DNA from: Vreelandella titanicae BH1
Lineage (GTDB): Bacteria > Pseudomonadota > Gammaproteobacteria > Pseudomonadales > Halomonadaceae
Assembly (NCBI RefSeq): GCF_000336575.1
Contig: NZ_AOPO01000001.1
Span: 248,001-312,000, forward strand
Reading direction: 5' to 3'
Length of the DNA stretch: 64,000 nucleotides
Both the position numbers and the translations under genes were made by a program. Every line of letters begins with the position of its first letter. The first letter of the stretch is position 1. Positions 53,658 to 61,413 of this stretch are shown here, piece after piece. Below the pieces are notes generated by a model. The model was given only the letters and a program-made list of their open reading frames with translations. It did not search any database and had not been told where the DNA came from.

Positions 53658-54644
53658 TTAGCTGTCGCGCTGCTCGCGATAGGATTCCAGTGCCTGTTTG
53701 GCTTCGTCGTCAGCACGCGACTGCCAATCTTCAAACAGTTTGTCACCGGCTGCCTGGAGTGCCTCTGAAACAGCTTCGTTAGGCTCTGAAACAGAGATAC
53801 CGTTCTCTTGCAGAGCTTCTAAGCTCGCCTGATTATCTTCGCGGCTCATCTCCCAACCACGTTTTTCAGCCTCAGCGGCGGCTTCCATCAGAGCGTCCTG
53901 AGTCGCTTCATCCAGGCCATCAAAACTACGTTGGCTAATGAAGACGATATTTTTTGGCAGCCATAGGTTAGCGTCGGTGTAATCAGTCACGTAATCCCAC
54001 GCCGCCATGGAGTTACCGGTAGAGCTTGAGGTGATCATGGCATCCACCCGGCCAGTGCTAAACGCAGTGGGTATATCAGACTCTTCGGTCTCGGTGGGGC
54101 TACCGCCAAGGTTATCGACAAAGCGCTGGGTATTGATGTTAGGTGCACGAACGCGCAAGCCTTCAAACTGCTCAGGGTCAGTAAGAGGTTCAGAGGTATA
54201 GATACCTTGCGCAGGCCAAGCGACGGCGTAGAGCGGAATCAACCCTTCATAGGCAAACAGCTCGGTGATCATCGGCTTGGTGGCTTCCCACAGCGCGTAG
54301 GCGTCGTCATAGCTGCCGGCCACACCAGGCAGTGTATCCACTTCGAAAATGGGATCATCGTTGGAAAGAACGGAGAGGAATACTTCACCCGCATCAATCG
54401 TGCCACGGCGAACCGACGGCTTGATTTCACCATGCGATACCAACGAGCCGCCGCTATGTACGGTAATGGTTAACTCGCCATCGGTAGCTTCGGCCACGTC
54501 CTCAGCGAACTGCTTGTTGTTTTGGGTATGAAAGCTGGCATCACCGTAAGGCGTGGCCATGGTCCATTCCGCGGCATGAGCCGTCACCGTTAAACCGCAG
54601 GCGGTCGCCAGGAGCAATGAAGTCGTTATTGTCTTGCGCATCAT
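53658..54644 (-). CDS. dctP: TRAP transporter substrate-binding protein (DctP family)
   Basis: A 328-residue periplasmic protein with a signal peptide (~1-24, TTSLLLATACGLTVTAHA). DctP features: TPYGDASFHTQNNKQFAEDV, the ligand-facing arginine region EQFEGLRVRAPNINTQRFVD (conserved arginine for carboxylate binding), DAMITSSSTGNSMAAWDYVT and the C-terminal helix. It captures a carboxylate for the DctQM pair. LysR lies 33 bp upstream on the same strand, so they may share a transcript. Confidence 0.92.
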   Translation of the reverse strand: MMRKTITTSLLLATACGLTVTAHAAEWTMATPYGDASFHTQNNKQFAEDVAEATDGELTITVHSGGSLVSHGEIKPSVRRGTIDAGEVFLSVLSNDDPIFEVDTLPGVAGSYDDAYALWEATKPMITELFAYEGLIPLYAVAWPAQGIYTSEPLTDPEQFEGLRVRAPNINTQRFVDNLGGSPTETEESDIPTAFSTGRVDAMITSSSTGNSMAAWDYVTDYTDANLWLPKNIVFISQRSFDGLDEATQDALMEAAAEAEKRGWEMSREDNQASLEALQENGISVSEPNEAVSEALQAAGDKLFEDWQSRADDEAKQALESYREQRDS

Positions 54645-54677
54645 AAGAACCCTCTTATTTCTATTAATAGTATGGTG

Positions 54678-55661
54678 CTAATAGTGTGTTGCTTCGGTGG
54701 TACCAGAGGAGGCACTGGCAGTAACCCAGCGCCCGGAGAAAAGTGTTGTTGTCATATCGGCACGGCGCGCCTGAGCATAGCTGCAGGCACACTGCTGAGC
54801 CAATCGGGCAACGCCACGACAAAAGCGCGGGTGGTTAGCGTTGCGCCATATCACATCATAGTGCATGGCCGGTAACGGCACCGGTAGCGAGAGACGGTAG
54901 AGCTCCCCTCGCTGCCACTCATCCAGCACAGTGGCGACAGGCAGCGCGCCAATCCCCAACCCTTCGGTGGTCATTCGTACAATGGTCATTAGTGTGCTGA
55001 CGCTATGGATACGAGGATTAGCGATTCCCTGCTCTGCCAAATAACTCACTAACTCTGCATAGGGACGAGCCTGCTTACCAAATGAAATAAACGGCAACTG
55101 CTTGCCCCAAGTGTCGGCACTTTCGCCCAGTTGCTTGACGTGCCGCGGAGAGACAAACATGCCCATTTCATAAGGGCTCAAGGACTCGTACTCGATCTGC
55201 TTTTGCGGTGAATAGCCATTCATCGCCAATACAATATCCAGTTCGTTGCCCAGTAGCCGCTCATTGAGCACCGGCGAGTAATCGACCGTCAGTTCAATGG
55301 TCAAACGCGGATACCGCTCGGTTAAACGGCGCATAAATTCGGGAAACCAGCTATGGGCGATGGTTTCAATCGTGCCGAGCCGCAATGGTGCAGAAAACGC
55401 CTCTTCGTCATCGAAAAGCTTCATCGCTTCATCACGCTGGTGCAGCATCCGCTCAGCGTGCACAAAGAACTCGCGGCCCCGCATAGTAGGCTGAATAGGC
55501 CTGGCGGCACGCTCCAGCAGCAACTCTCCTACCGTGGTTTCCAAGCGTGAAATACGCTCAGAAACAGAGGGCTGAGTAAGGTGCAGGCGGGTCGCCGCCT
55601 TACGGAAGGAGCCGAGCCTCACTGCCCATACGAACGCCTCAAGTTCTTTAAAATCGAGCAT
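54678..55661 (-). CDS. LysR-family transcriptional regulator
   Basis: A 327-residue LysR protein: HTH at ~1-60 (LDFKELEAFVWAVRLGSFRK, LTQPSVSERISRLETTVGEL) and a periplasmic-binding-like effector domain (~90-300). It is divergent from pxpABC and directly upstream of the TRAP genes, so it is placed to control either or both. The last ~25 residues run past the usual LysR end (TLFSGRWVTASASSGTTEAT). A 3x19-bp tandem repeat lies 100 bp upstream of its start. Confidence 0.9.
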   Translation of the reverse strand: MLDFKELEAFVWAVRLGSFRKAATRLHLTQPSVSERISRLETTVGELLLERAARPIQPTMRGREFFVHAERMLHQRDEAMKLFDDEEAFSAPLRLGTIETIAHSWFPEFMRRLTERYPRLTIELTVDYSPVLNERLLGNELDIVLAMNGYSPQKQIEYESLSPYEMGMFVSPRHVKQLGESADTWGKQLPFISFGKQARPYAELVSYLAEQGIANPRIHSVSTLMTIVRMTTEGLGIGALPVATVLDEWQRGELYRLSLPVPLPAMHYDVIWRNANHPRFCRGVARLAQQCACSYAQARRADMTTTLFSGRWVTASASSGTTEATHY

Positions 55662-55760
55662 AGTGACTCGCCTACAAATATGACTTACTGGAGTAAAAAC
55701 ACTGCTGTGCTGATACGCAAAGAGACCGGCGGAGTGCTACGGCTCATGACGACCTGATAG

Positions 55761-55817
55761 CTACGCAACTTGACCACCACTACGCAACTTCAAGACCACT
55801 ATGCAACTTTAAGGCCA
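55761..55817 (+). repeat. Three tandem 19-bp repeats in the LysR-pxpA gap
   Basis: The units CTACGCAACTTGACCACCA, CTACGCAACTTCAAGACCA and CTATGCAACTTTAAGGCCA follow each other without gap. The core CTAYGCAACTT is kept in all. It may be an operator array or a simple repeat. Confidence 0.8.
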
Positions 55818-55933
55818 CTCCCAGCAGCGCTATCTCACCAACGTTATTATCACGCCCCGCTCCTAATGTGATAAGCGTATCGTGCCCAAGCGTCAACCCT
55901 TTTTCCAATAAATAACAATATGATAGAAGCACC

Positions 55934-55948
55934 CGATAGTTAGTATCG
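55934..55948. promoter_or_regulatory. Candidate LysR dyad upstream of pxpA
   Basis: CGATA-N5-TATCG, a perfect 5-bp dyad 106 bp before pxpA. LysR activator sites are often such interrupted dyads with T and A at the arms. Support is position only. Confidence 0.3.
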
Positions 55949-56053
55949 TCAAAAACGATTGGCACTGGGCAAGCCATGTTCATATATTGGTGGTGGACTA
56001 CAATTCAGCGCTAACCAATCAAGCGCACCCACTGCATCGACATAGGAGTCGCT

Positions 56054-56806
56054 ATGGCCATCCCCCTGCTTAATTGCGATATGGGCGAAAGTTTCGGCAA
56101 CTGGCACCTCGGCCTGGATGCCGATGCGATGCCTTTCGTCGACTGCGCCAACATCGCCTGCGGCTTCCATGCCTCCGACCCCCATGTCATGCGCCGCACC
56201 GTCAAACTAGCGGTTCAAAATGGCGTCCGCATTGGCGCGCACCCGGGTTATCCGGATTTGATGGGCTTTGGTCGCCGCTCAATGGCCTGCTCGCCGGAAG
56301 AAGCGGAAGATATGGTGCTCTACCAAGTGGGGGCTTTGGCGGGCATCTGCCAAGCGGAAGGCACCCAACTGAGCTACATCAAACCTCATGGTGCGCTGTA
56401 CAACGATATGGCCGCCAACCCGGCGCTGCTCGAAGGCGTCATGCGCGCAGTACGTGCTTATGATGCCAGCCTGCCGTTAATGATTATGTCCACCGCCGAC
56501 CCCGAACCACATCGCGAGCTGGCCGCCCAAATAGGCATTACCCTCTGGTTCGAGACCTTTGCCGACCGCGCTTATGATGGCAACGGCCACTTGGCCTCAC
56601 GTCGCCTGCCTAACGCTGTGCACCACGACCAAAACACTATCGTCAATCAAGCGGTAATGCTGGCCAAAGGCGAGCCGCTCACCGCGCTTGATGGAACACC
56701 GCTGCACCTAGCCTGCGATACGCTCTGCGTTCACGGCGATAACCCCGAGTCAGTGGCCGCCGTGCGCGCTATTCGCGAGGCCTTTCAGGCGTTGGAGCAG
56801 GCGTGA
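56054..56806 (+). CDS. pxpA: 5-Oxoprolinase subunit PxpA (LamB/YcsF family)
   Basis: A 250-residue LamB/YcsF protein: [57 protein letters not shown] and [12 protein letters not shown] are the family blocks. With PxpB and PxpC it forms the ATP-dependent 5-oxoprolinase that opens pyroglutamate to glutamate, a clean-up enzyme for damaged glutamine. AGGAG precedes the ATG. Its stop overlaps the pxpB start as GTGA. Confidence 0.95.
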   Translation: MAIPLLNCDMGESFGNWHLGLDADAMPFVDCANIACGFHASDPHVMRRTVKLAVQNGVRIGAHPGYPDLMGFGRRSMACSPEEAEDMVLYQVGALAGICQAEGTQLSYIKPHGALYNDMAANPALLEGVMRAVRAYDASLPLMIMSTADPEPHRELAAQIGITLWFETFADRAYDGNGHLASRRLPNAVHHDQNTIVNQAVMLAKGEPLTALDGTPLHLACDTLCVHGDNPESVAAVRAIREAFQALEQA

Positions 56807-57555
56807 ATCCCATTACTGAAAAAAGAACTGAAAGAAGAGCTGAAAGACGTATTGAAATGCGTGTTGAAACCGCTGCCATGGACGCCCTGATGGTGCGATT
56901 GTTCGACACCATCGATGAGGCCAATATGGCCTGGGTCATCGCTGCCGACCAAAAGTTGCGTAGCACCTTTGGTTCAGCGTTAATTGATCTAGTGCCCTCT
57001 TACACCACGCTGTTGCTGCATTACGACTGCCAGCAGTTAACCCATAGCGAGGCGATTCAACTTATTCACAAGGCGCTTTCTGGTCTTACCCCTGTGGATA
57101 CTCAAGCCGGTGAGCTGCACGATATCCCGGTGTGGTACAACGAAAGCGTGGGCCCCGAGTTACCCATGGTCGCCAAACGCGCAGGCTTAAGCATTGATGA
57201 CTTGATAGCGCAGCACTGCAACCACGACTACTGCGTGTTCGCGCTGGGGTTTGCCCCCGGCTACGGTTTTATGGGTTTGGTAGACGAATCTCTCGCTACG
57301 CCGCGCTTGAAAACGCCGCGCCGTAAAGTCGCAGCAGGTAGCGTGGGGATTGCCGATCGTCAAACCGCGATCTACCCACTGCTCTCGCCGGGCGGCTGGA
57401 ATATTCTAGGGCGCACCAACGTGCCGCTATTCGAGCATGCCAAACGTGGCGATCCACTGTTTCGCCCCGGCGACAAGGTGCGCTTTAGAGCGATCTCCCG
57501 GGAAGAGTTTGAAGCAGATGGTGGCGATACCACGCCCATGGAGGAGCGCCCATGA
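56803..57555 (+). CDS. pxpB: 5-Oxoprolinase subunit PxpB (KipI family)
   Basis: A 250-residue KipI/AHS1 protein with [56 protein letters not shown] and [17 protein letters not shown]. It starts at a GTG overlapping the pxpA stop. Its N terminus has an unusual ~25-residue charged extension built from five 12-bp units ([20 protein letters not shown]); usual PxpB proteins start near the [20 protein letters not shown] region. An ATG at 56878 would skip the extension but has no ribosome site. Its stop overlaps pxpC by 4 bp. Confidence 0.92.
   Translation: MNPITEKRTERRAERRIEMRVETAAMDALMVRLFDTIDEANMAWVIAADQKLRSTFGSALIDLVPSYTTLLLHYDCQQLTHSEAIQLIHKALSGLTPVDTQAGELHDIPVWYNESVGPELPMVAKRAGLSIDDLIAQHCNHDYCVFALGFAPGYGFMGLVDESLATPRLKTPRRKVAAGSVGIADRQTAIYPLLSPGGWNILGRTNVPLFEHAKRGDPLFRPGDKVRFRAISREEFEADGGDTTPMEERP
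56815..56874 (+). repeat. In-frame 5x12-bp repeat at the pxpB 5' end
   Basis: Five units follow in frame: ACTGAAAAAAGA, ACTGAAAGAAGA, GCTGAAAGACGT, ATTGAAATGCGT, GTTGAAACCGCT. They decay toward the 3' end. Confidence 0.75.
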
Positions 57556-58487
57556 ATGAAGCACACAAGGGGCTGGTGGTTAAGCAAGCGGGACCACTAA
57601 CGCTGATTCAAGATGCCGGACGATTTGGCGTCGGCCACTTAGGCGTTACTCAGGGCGGCGCTGCCGACTGGATCTCTTTTCGCTGGGCTAACTGGCTGCT
57701 GGGCAACGCTTTAAACAGCGCTGCGCTGGAAATCGTCATGGGCGGCGGCTTGAGCTTTGAAACCGAACGCGAAGTGCGTCTGGCGTTGACCGGCGCCGAT
57801 CTAGACGCCCAGTTGGATGGCAAACCGCTTGCACCCAATACCAGTTTCAAGCTACTGCCGGGCCAGCGCCTGGTATTTCGCCAACCGCGCCAGGGTTTGC
57901 GCGCCTATCTCGCCTTTCCCGGCGGGCTAAATGCGCCAGAAGTGCTGGGCAGCCGCGCCTGCACTGCCCGCGAGCAATTGGGGGGCTTACATGAAGATGG
58001 CAAACCGATAAACGTGGGCGACCGGTTAACCTGGAAAGGCACCGCTCCGGCAGTGCGGCGCATTCCTGAAAGCCAGGGCCCGCGCATGCCTGCGTCTGGC
58101 TGCCGCTTACCCATCGTGCTCGGCTCGCAAATCGCCTCCTTCAGTGGCCATGCACTTTTCCAGGCGTTCAACCAACCCTGGACAGTGGATAATCGCGCCG
58201 ACCGGATGGGCGTACGCCTCACCGGCCCAGCCCTACACGGCTCACTCAAGGGCATTATTTCCGAAGGCATTCCGCTGGGAGCAGTTCAAGTACCGCCGGA
58301 CGGCCAGCCTATCGTGCTGATGAACGACCGCCAAACCATTGGCGGCTACCCGCGCCTAGGCGCTCTCACCCCCATCGCCTGCGCTACGCTGGCCCAGTGT
58401 TTGCCCGGCACCCAGGTTTGGCTAACGCCCGTTAGCGCCAGCCAGGCGCAAGATGATTACCGACATCAGCTAACGGTTTGGCGCTAA
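57552..58487 (+). CDS. pxpC: 5-Oxoprolinase subunit PxpC (KipA family)
   Basis: A 311-residue KipA/AHS2 (biotin-dependent carboxyltransferase-like) protein: LTLIQDAGRFGVGHLGVTQG at the N terminus, LALTGADLDAQLDGKPLAPN, AYLAFPGGLNAPEVLGSRAC, DNRADRMGVRLTGPALHG and MNDRQTIGGYPRLGALTPIA. It completes the PxpABC complex. It ends at a bidirectional terminator. The TRAP system and LysR next door may supply or sense its substrate. Confidence 0.95.
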   Translation: MNEAHKGLVVKQAGPLTLIQDAGRFGVGHLGVTQGGAADWISFRWANWLLGNALNSAALEIVMGGGLSFETEREVRLALTGADLDAQLDGKPLAPNTSFKLLPGQRLVFRQPRQGLRAYLAFPGGLNAPEVLGSRACTAREQLGGLHEDGKPINVGDRLTWKGTAPAVRRIPESQGPRMPASGCRLPIVLGSQIASFSGHALFQAFNQPWTVDNRADRMGVRLTGPALHGSLKGIISEGIPLGAVQVPPDGQPIVLMNDRQTIGGYPRLGALTPIACATLAQCLPGTQVWLTPVSASQAQDDYRHQLTVWR

Positions 58488-58494
58488 ATTAAAA

Positions 58495-58516
58495 AAAGCC
58501 CCGAACCAGGGGCTTT
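58495..58516. terminator. Bidirectional terminator between pxpC and the NicX-like gene
   Basis: AAAGCCCC, loop GAACCA, GGGGCTTT, with an A-run before (seven A) and TTTAT after. It serves both convergent genes. Confidence 0.85.
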
Positions 58517-58541
58517 ATCAGTATCTCTTGTCTCAAGCGCG

Positions 58542-59573
58542 TTAGTTTCTAGCCATCTGCAGCTCTTTAACGACGATATCGCCATCAATGACGATGGGCT
58601 CATCGTCCAGGAAGAGCGAGCAGTTGCGCATGGGAATATCCAGATGGCAGGCAGTATCGTTAGACCCACCCAGTTCGCTGTTCGGGCCGGTGGAGAACAT
58701 CACGTTGCCATAGAAGCTGCGCGGTTCCATCCCCATGCCGCCTGGGAACTCCCCCGGGACCATGCGGTGCCACTTGGCATTAGGGTTCATGCCCCAGCCT
58801 ACGTGGCTCATGCCCATGCCGCGCGGGTCATTAAAGCTATCCATATAGGATTTCACTAGCTCCGCATCAAGCCCACCACGTATATCGGTAATCCAGCCCT
58901 TTTCAATGGTGTAGGTAATGGGTTCTCTGACATACATGTTCTGGGGTAGCAGAATATCGCCCGGCGCCACCACAATGGTGCCATCAACGCCATCGTCATC
59001 ACCGCCGGTGAACACAAAGCCAGAGGGCCAGTGATCCCAACGCCCAGGTTCGTCGGTACAGGCATATTCAGCAACCGTCTCATAAGTATTCAGTTGGTAG
59101 GTGACATCCGTGCCGTGGGGCGAGGTGATGCGCATCACTTTGGCTTTTTCCAGCAGCGCGGCGGCCAGTTCGACCTTTTCCCTTAGCTCCTTGGTGGGCA
59201 ACATTCTGGCCAGCAGTTCTGGCGGTTCAACCGCCGTCAATATGCGCGTGCCCGCGGCTTGGATCGCCATTTGTTCGGGAGAGAACAGCAGGAAAATACA
59301 ATCGATCAACATGTCGCAGTTTTTAAGCGCTTCCACCGCATCGGGCATGCTTGCAAGCCCCGTTGCTCCCACGGCCCAGCCACCGGTAGGTAACGGCGCG
59401 GGTAACCGCATGTGGTACATATTGGCGCCTAAACGCTGCCCCGCCGCCATAAAGGCATCCGCATAATCAAGGCGTTCGCTGCCCTGGGTCAGTACGACGA
59501 GTTTTTCGCCTTCATGTACGCCGGACATTTTTAGCTGATGGAGGCAAATTTCGGCAAAGCTTGCGTGATCCAT
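58542..59573 (-). CDS. NicX-like metalloenzyme (2,5-dihydroxypyridine 5,6-dioxygenase / M29 aminopeptidase family)
   Basis: A 343-residue protein closely patterned on NicX: SPEQMAIQAAGTRILTAVEP then PPELLARMLPT, CTDEPGRWDHWPSGFVFT, VAPGDILLPQNMYVREPITY, FNDPRGMGMSHVGWGMNPNA and TACHLDIPMRNCSLFLDDEP. NicX opens the pyridine ring of 2,5-dihydroxypyridine with Fe(II). The putative metal ligands (Glu in AEYACTDEP, His in MSHVGWG, His and Asp in CHLDIP) are kept. The ATG at 59573 has TAGGAG 5 nt upstream; the frame opens ten codons earlier. Automatic annotation may call it leucyl aminopeptidase. It is the last gene of a leftward operon with a symporter and a NicB-like oxidase. Confidence 0.8.
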   Translation of the reverse strand: MDHASFAEICLHQLKMSGVHEGEKLVVLTQGSERLDYADAFMAAGQRLGANMYHMRLPAPLPTGGWAVGATGLASMPDAVEALKNCDMLIDCIFLLFSPEQMAIQAAGTRILTAVEPPELLARMLPTKELREKVELAAALLEKAKVMRITSPHGTDVTYQLNTYETVAEYACTDEPGRWDHWPSGFVFTGGDDDGVDGTIVVAPGDILLPQNMYVREPITYTIEKGWITDIRGGLDAELVKSYMDSFNDPRGMGMSHVGWGMNPNAKWHRMVPGEFPGGMGMEPRSFYGNVMFSTGPNSELGGSNDTACHLDIPMRNCSLFLDDEPIVIDGDIVVKELQMARN

Positions 59574-59702
59574 AAAGTCTCCTAACTCCCCAGGCGAAAG
59601 CACAGCTGTAACGTACCGGGAAGTGTTAGCTGAGAGCGCTCGTGCTCGCCTTTGGGCACACCAAGCGCTCTATGGTGTTATCGGGTCAAAGCTGAACGTC
59701 AA

Positions 59703-61211
59703 TTAGGCAGCCGCCTCTTTCGTCGCTTGATCGGTGGTAGTACTGCGCTTTTTGCTCAGCTCTTCAGAGATAGCCGCAAAGAAAGCATCCGTGGTGGCTT
59801 GATGAGGCTTGGTGGCTAAACTAACGCCAACAAACAGCACACTAGCGACCACAATGCCCCATACACCGGCGGGCAGGCCCAGCAGTGAATTACCAGTGGC
59901 ATACATCAGCAGTACAAAGGCGCTGGTGCCCACCACGCTTACCAGTGCACCGACGCCAGTACCGCGCTTCCAATAGAAGGCACCGATAAGGGCGGGCACC
60001 ATGGCTACCAGACCAGAGGAAGCAGCCACCGACAGCACCGCAATAAGGTCAAGCTGCAGCTCGGCAAAGGCCAGCGCCATCAGTGCGATCACCGGCACCA
60101 CGAACTTGCCCACCAGCAGTTGGCGCTTTTCACTGACGTTCGGTTTAACGTTCGCATAGACGTCGCGGGAGACCATGGACGCCAGGGTCAGCATGATCGA
60201 ATCGATGGTGGAGACGGCGGCGGCCATGATGCCGATCATTACGATGACGCCAAGCACTGGCGGTACAAACTCCGAGGCCAACAGCGTGGGCGTGGCTAAA
60301 TCTGCACTTGCAAGACTTGGGAAAGCGGCTAAGGCAGAGAAACCCCAAAGCACAGAGACCATGGTGTAGATAAAACCAAACACCAGGAAGCCAATCAGCA
60401 TGTGGCGCATGGAGCGCAGCGAGGAGGGCATAAACAGGCGTTGACTGACCTGTGGGTTGGAGATACTAAAGAAGAACCAGGGAATGGTGAGCCCCAGGAA
60501 AGTGACAAAGCTGAACAGGCCAGGGCCAGGCACCGTGAGTGACTGCGGATGTTCCGTTGCCAGCGTATCGAATAGTGCGCCGAAACCACCCAAGCCCTGG
60601 ATCACCAGGAAGGCCACCAGGGTTGAGGCAACAATCATCATGATGGCCTGGAGCGAGTCGGTCCACATCACCGAACGAATCCCCGCGATATAGGAGAAGA
60701 AGATAGCGATCACCGTGGCCAGCACCACCCCGGTAGTAAAGGTAATCGCGCCATCAGTAATCCCCTGCAACAGGTAACCGACACCCGCGAGCTGAACGGC
60801 CGAGTAGGGAATCAGGAAGATACAACTGGCAATCGAGACAGCCATGGCCACATGTTTGCTGTTGTAGCGGTGGCCCAGCATCTCGCTGGGCGTCACATAG
60901 CCGAACTTCTTGCCGACTGCCCAGAATTTGGGACCGAAAACAGCCACCAGAGAGACACCGGCGAAATAGATGATTTCAAAACCGAGCGCGCCAACGCCGC
61001 CGGCATAGGTAAGACCTGCCAAGCCCACCATCATAAAGGCACTGTAGGTAGTGGCACTGTAGCTCAGCGCCGAGACAAAGCCGTTCATTTGTCGGTTACC
61101 CAGGAAGTATCCCGACATACTTTCGGAAGGGCCTTGGCGAGACATAATCGCAATGCCAATAGCGATTAATAAGTAGATGGCAATGGACCACCAGATAAGT
61201 GACTCAGTCAT
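59703..61211 (-). CDS. Sodium:solute symporter (SSS family)
   Basis: A 502-residue thirteen-TM symporter of the SSS family: GYFLGNRQMNGFVSALSYSA, TTYSAFMMVGLAGLTYAGGV, VTPSEMLGHRYNSKHVAMAV, SDSLQ-like block IRSVMWTDSLQAIMMIVAST, and IMAAAVSTIDSIMLTLASMV for the second sodium-site helix. GAGGAG precedes the ATG at 61211; the frame opens 12 codons earlier. The start overlaps the small membrane protein gene by 8 bp. By context it would import the aromatic or heteroaromatic acid handled by the neighbours; pantothenate/proline-type substrates cannot be excluded. Confidence 0.9.
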   Translation of the reverse strand: MTESLIWWSIAIYLLIAIGIAIMSRQGPSESMSGYFLGNRQMNGFVSALSYSATTYSAFMMVGLAGLTYAGGVGALGFEIIYFAGVSLVAVFGPKFWAVGKKFGYVTPSEMLGHRYNSKHVAMAVSIASCIFLIPYSAVQLAGVGYLLQGITDGAITFTTGVVLATVIAIFFSYIAGIRSVMWTDSLQAIMMIVASTLVAFLVIQGLGGFGALFDTLATEHPQSLTVPGPGLFSFVTFLGLTIPWFFFSISNPQVSQRLFMPSSLRSMRHMLIGFLVFGFIYTMVSVLWGFSALAAFPSLASADLATPTLLASEFVPPVLGVIVMIGIMAAAVSTIDSIMLTLASMVSRDVYANVKPNVSEKRQLLVGKFVVPVIALMALAFAELQLDLIAVLSVAASSGLVAMVPALIGAFYWKRGTGVGALVSVVGTSAFVLLMYATGNSLLGLPAGVWGIVVASVLFVGVSLATKPHQATTDAFFAAISEELSKKRSTTTDQATKEAAA

Positions 61212-61392
61212 TGCTGTGCTCCTCAAAATCTTTAGTGATAAACACATTCAGCGCAATGATGGCCAACCCTGCCAACATCCAGAACAGGAAACTGCCGTAC
61301 CAAAGCGCGACACCGCTCAAGAGGGTATAAGGCACCAGGTAGCTCAGCAGGACCACTGCCCATACTAGCCATATCCATTTACTGCGTTTCAT
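61204..61392 (-). CDS. Small two-TM protein paired with the SSS symporter
   Basis: A 62-residue protein with two membrane segments (WIWLVWAVVLLSYLVPYTLL and GSFLFWMLAGLAIIALNVFI) and an acidic tail. Such short proteins (DUF3311/DUF997-YhdT types) are coded just before SSS symporters and are taken as accessory subunits. Overlap with the symporter start supports this. The exact family is not certain. Confidence 0.75.
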   Translation of the reverse strand: MKRSKWIWLVWAVVLLSYLVPYTLLSGVALWYGSFLFWMLAGLAIIALNVFITKDFEEHSND

Positions 61393-61413
61393 AATCCACC
61401 TCGTTTTATTACG

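Larger units (their letters stand above)
55662..56053. other. LysR-pxpA divergent control region
   Basis: The 392 bp hold no gene. Contents: a triple 19-bp tandem repeat at 55761-55817, a CGATA-GTTAG-TATCG dyad at 55934-55948, and AGGAG at 56044-56048 as the pxpA ribosome site. Confidence 0.55.

Noticed and set aside
55780..55983. Small reverse frame in the LysR-pxpA gap
   Set aside because: It runs through the tandem repeats, has no ribosome site and no family.
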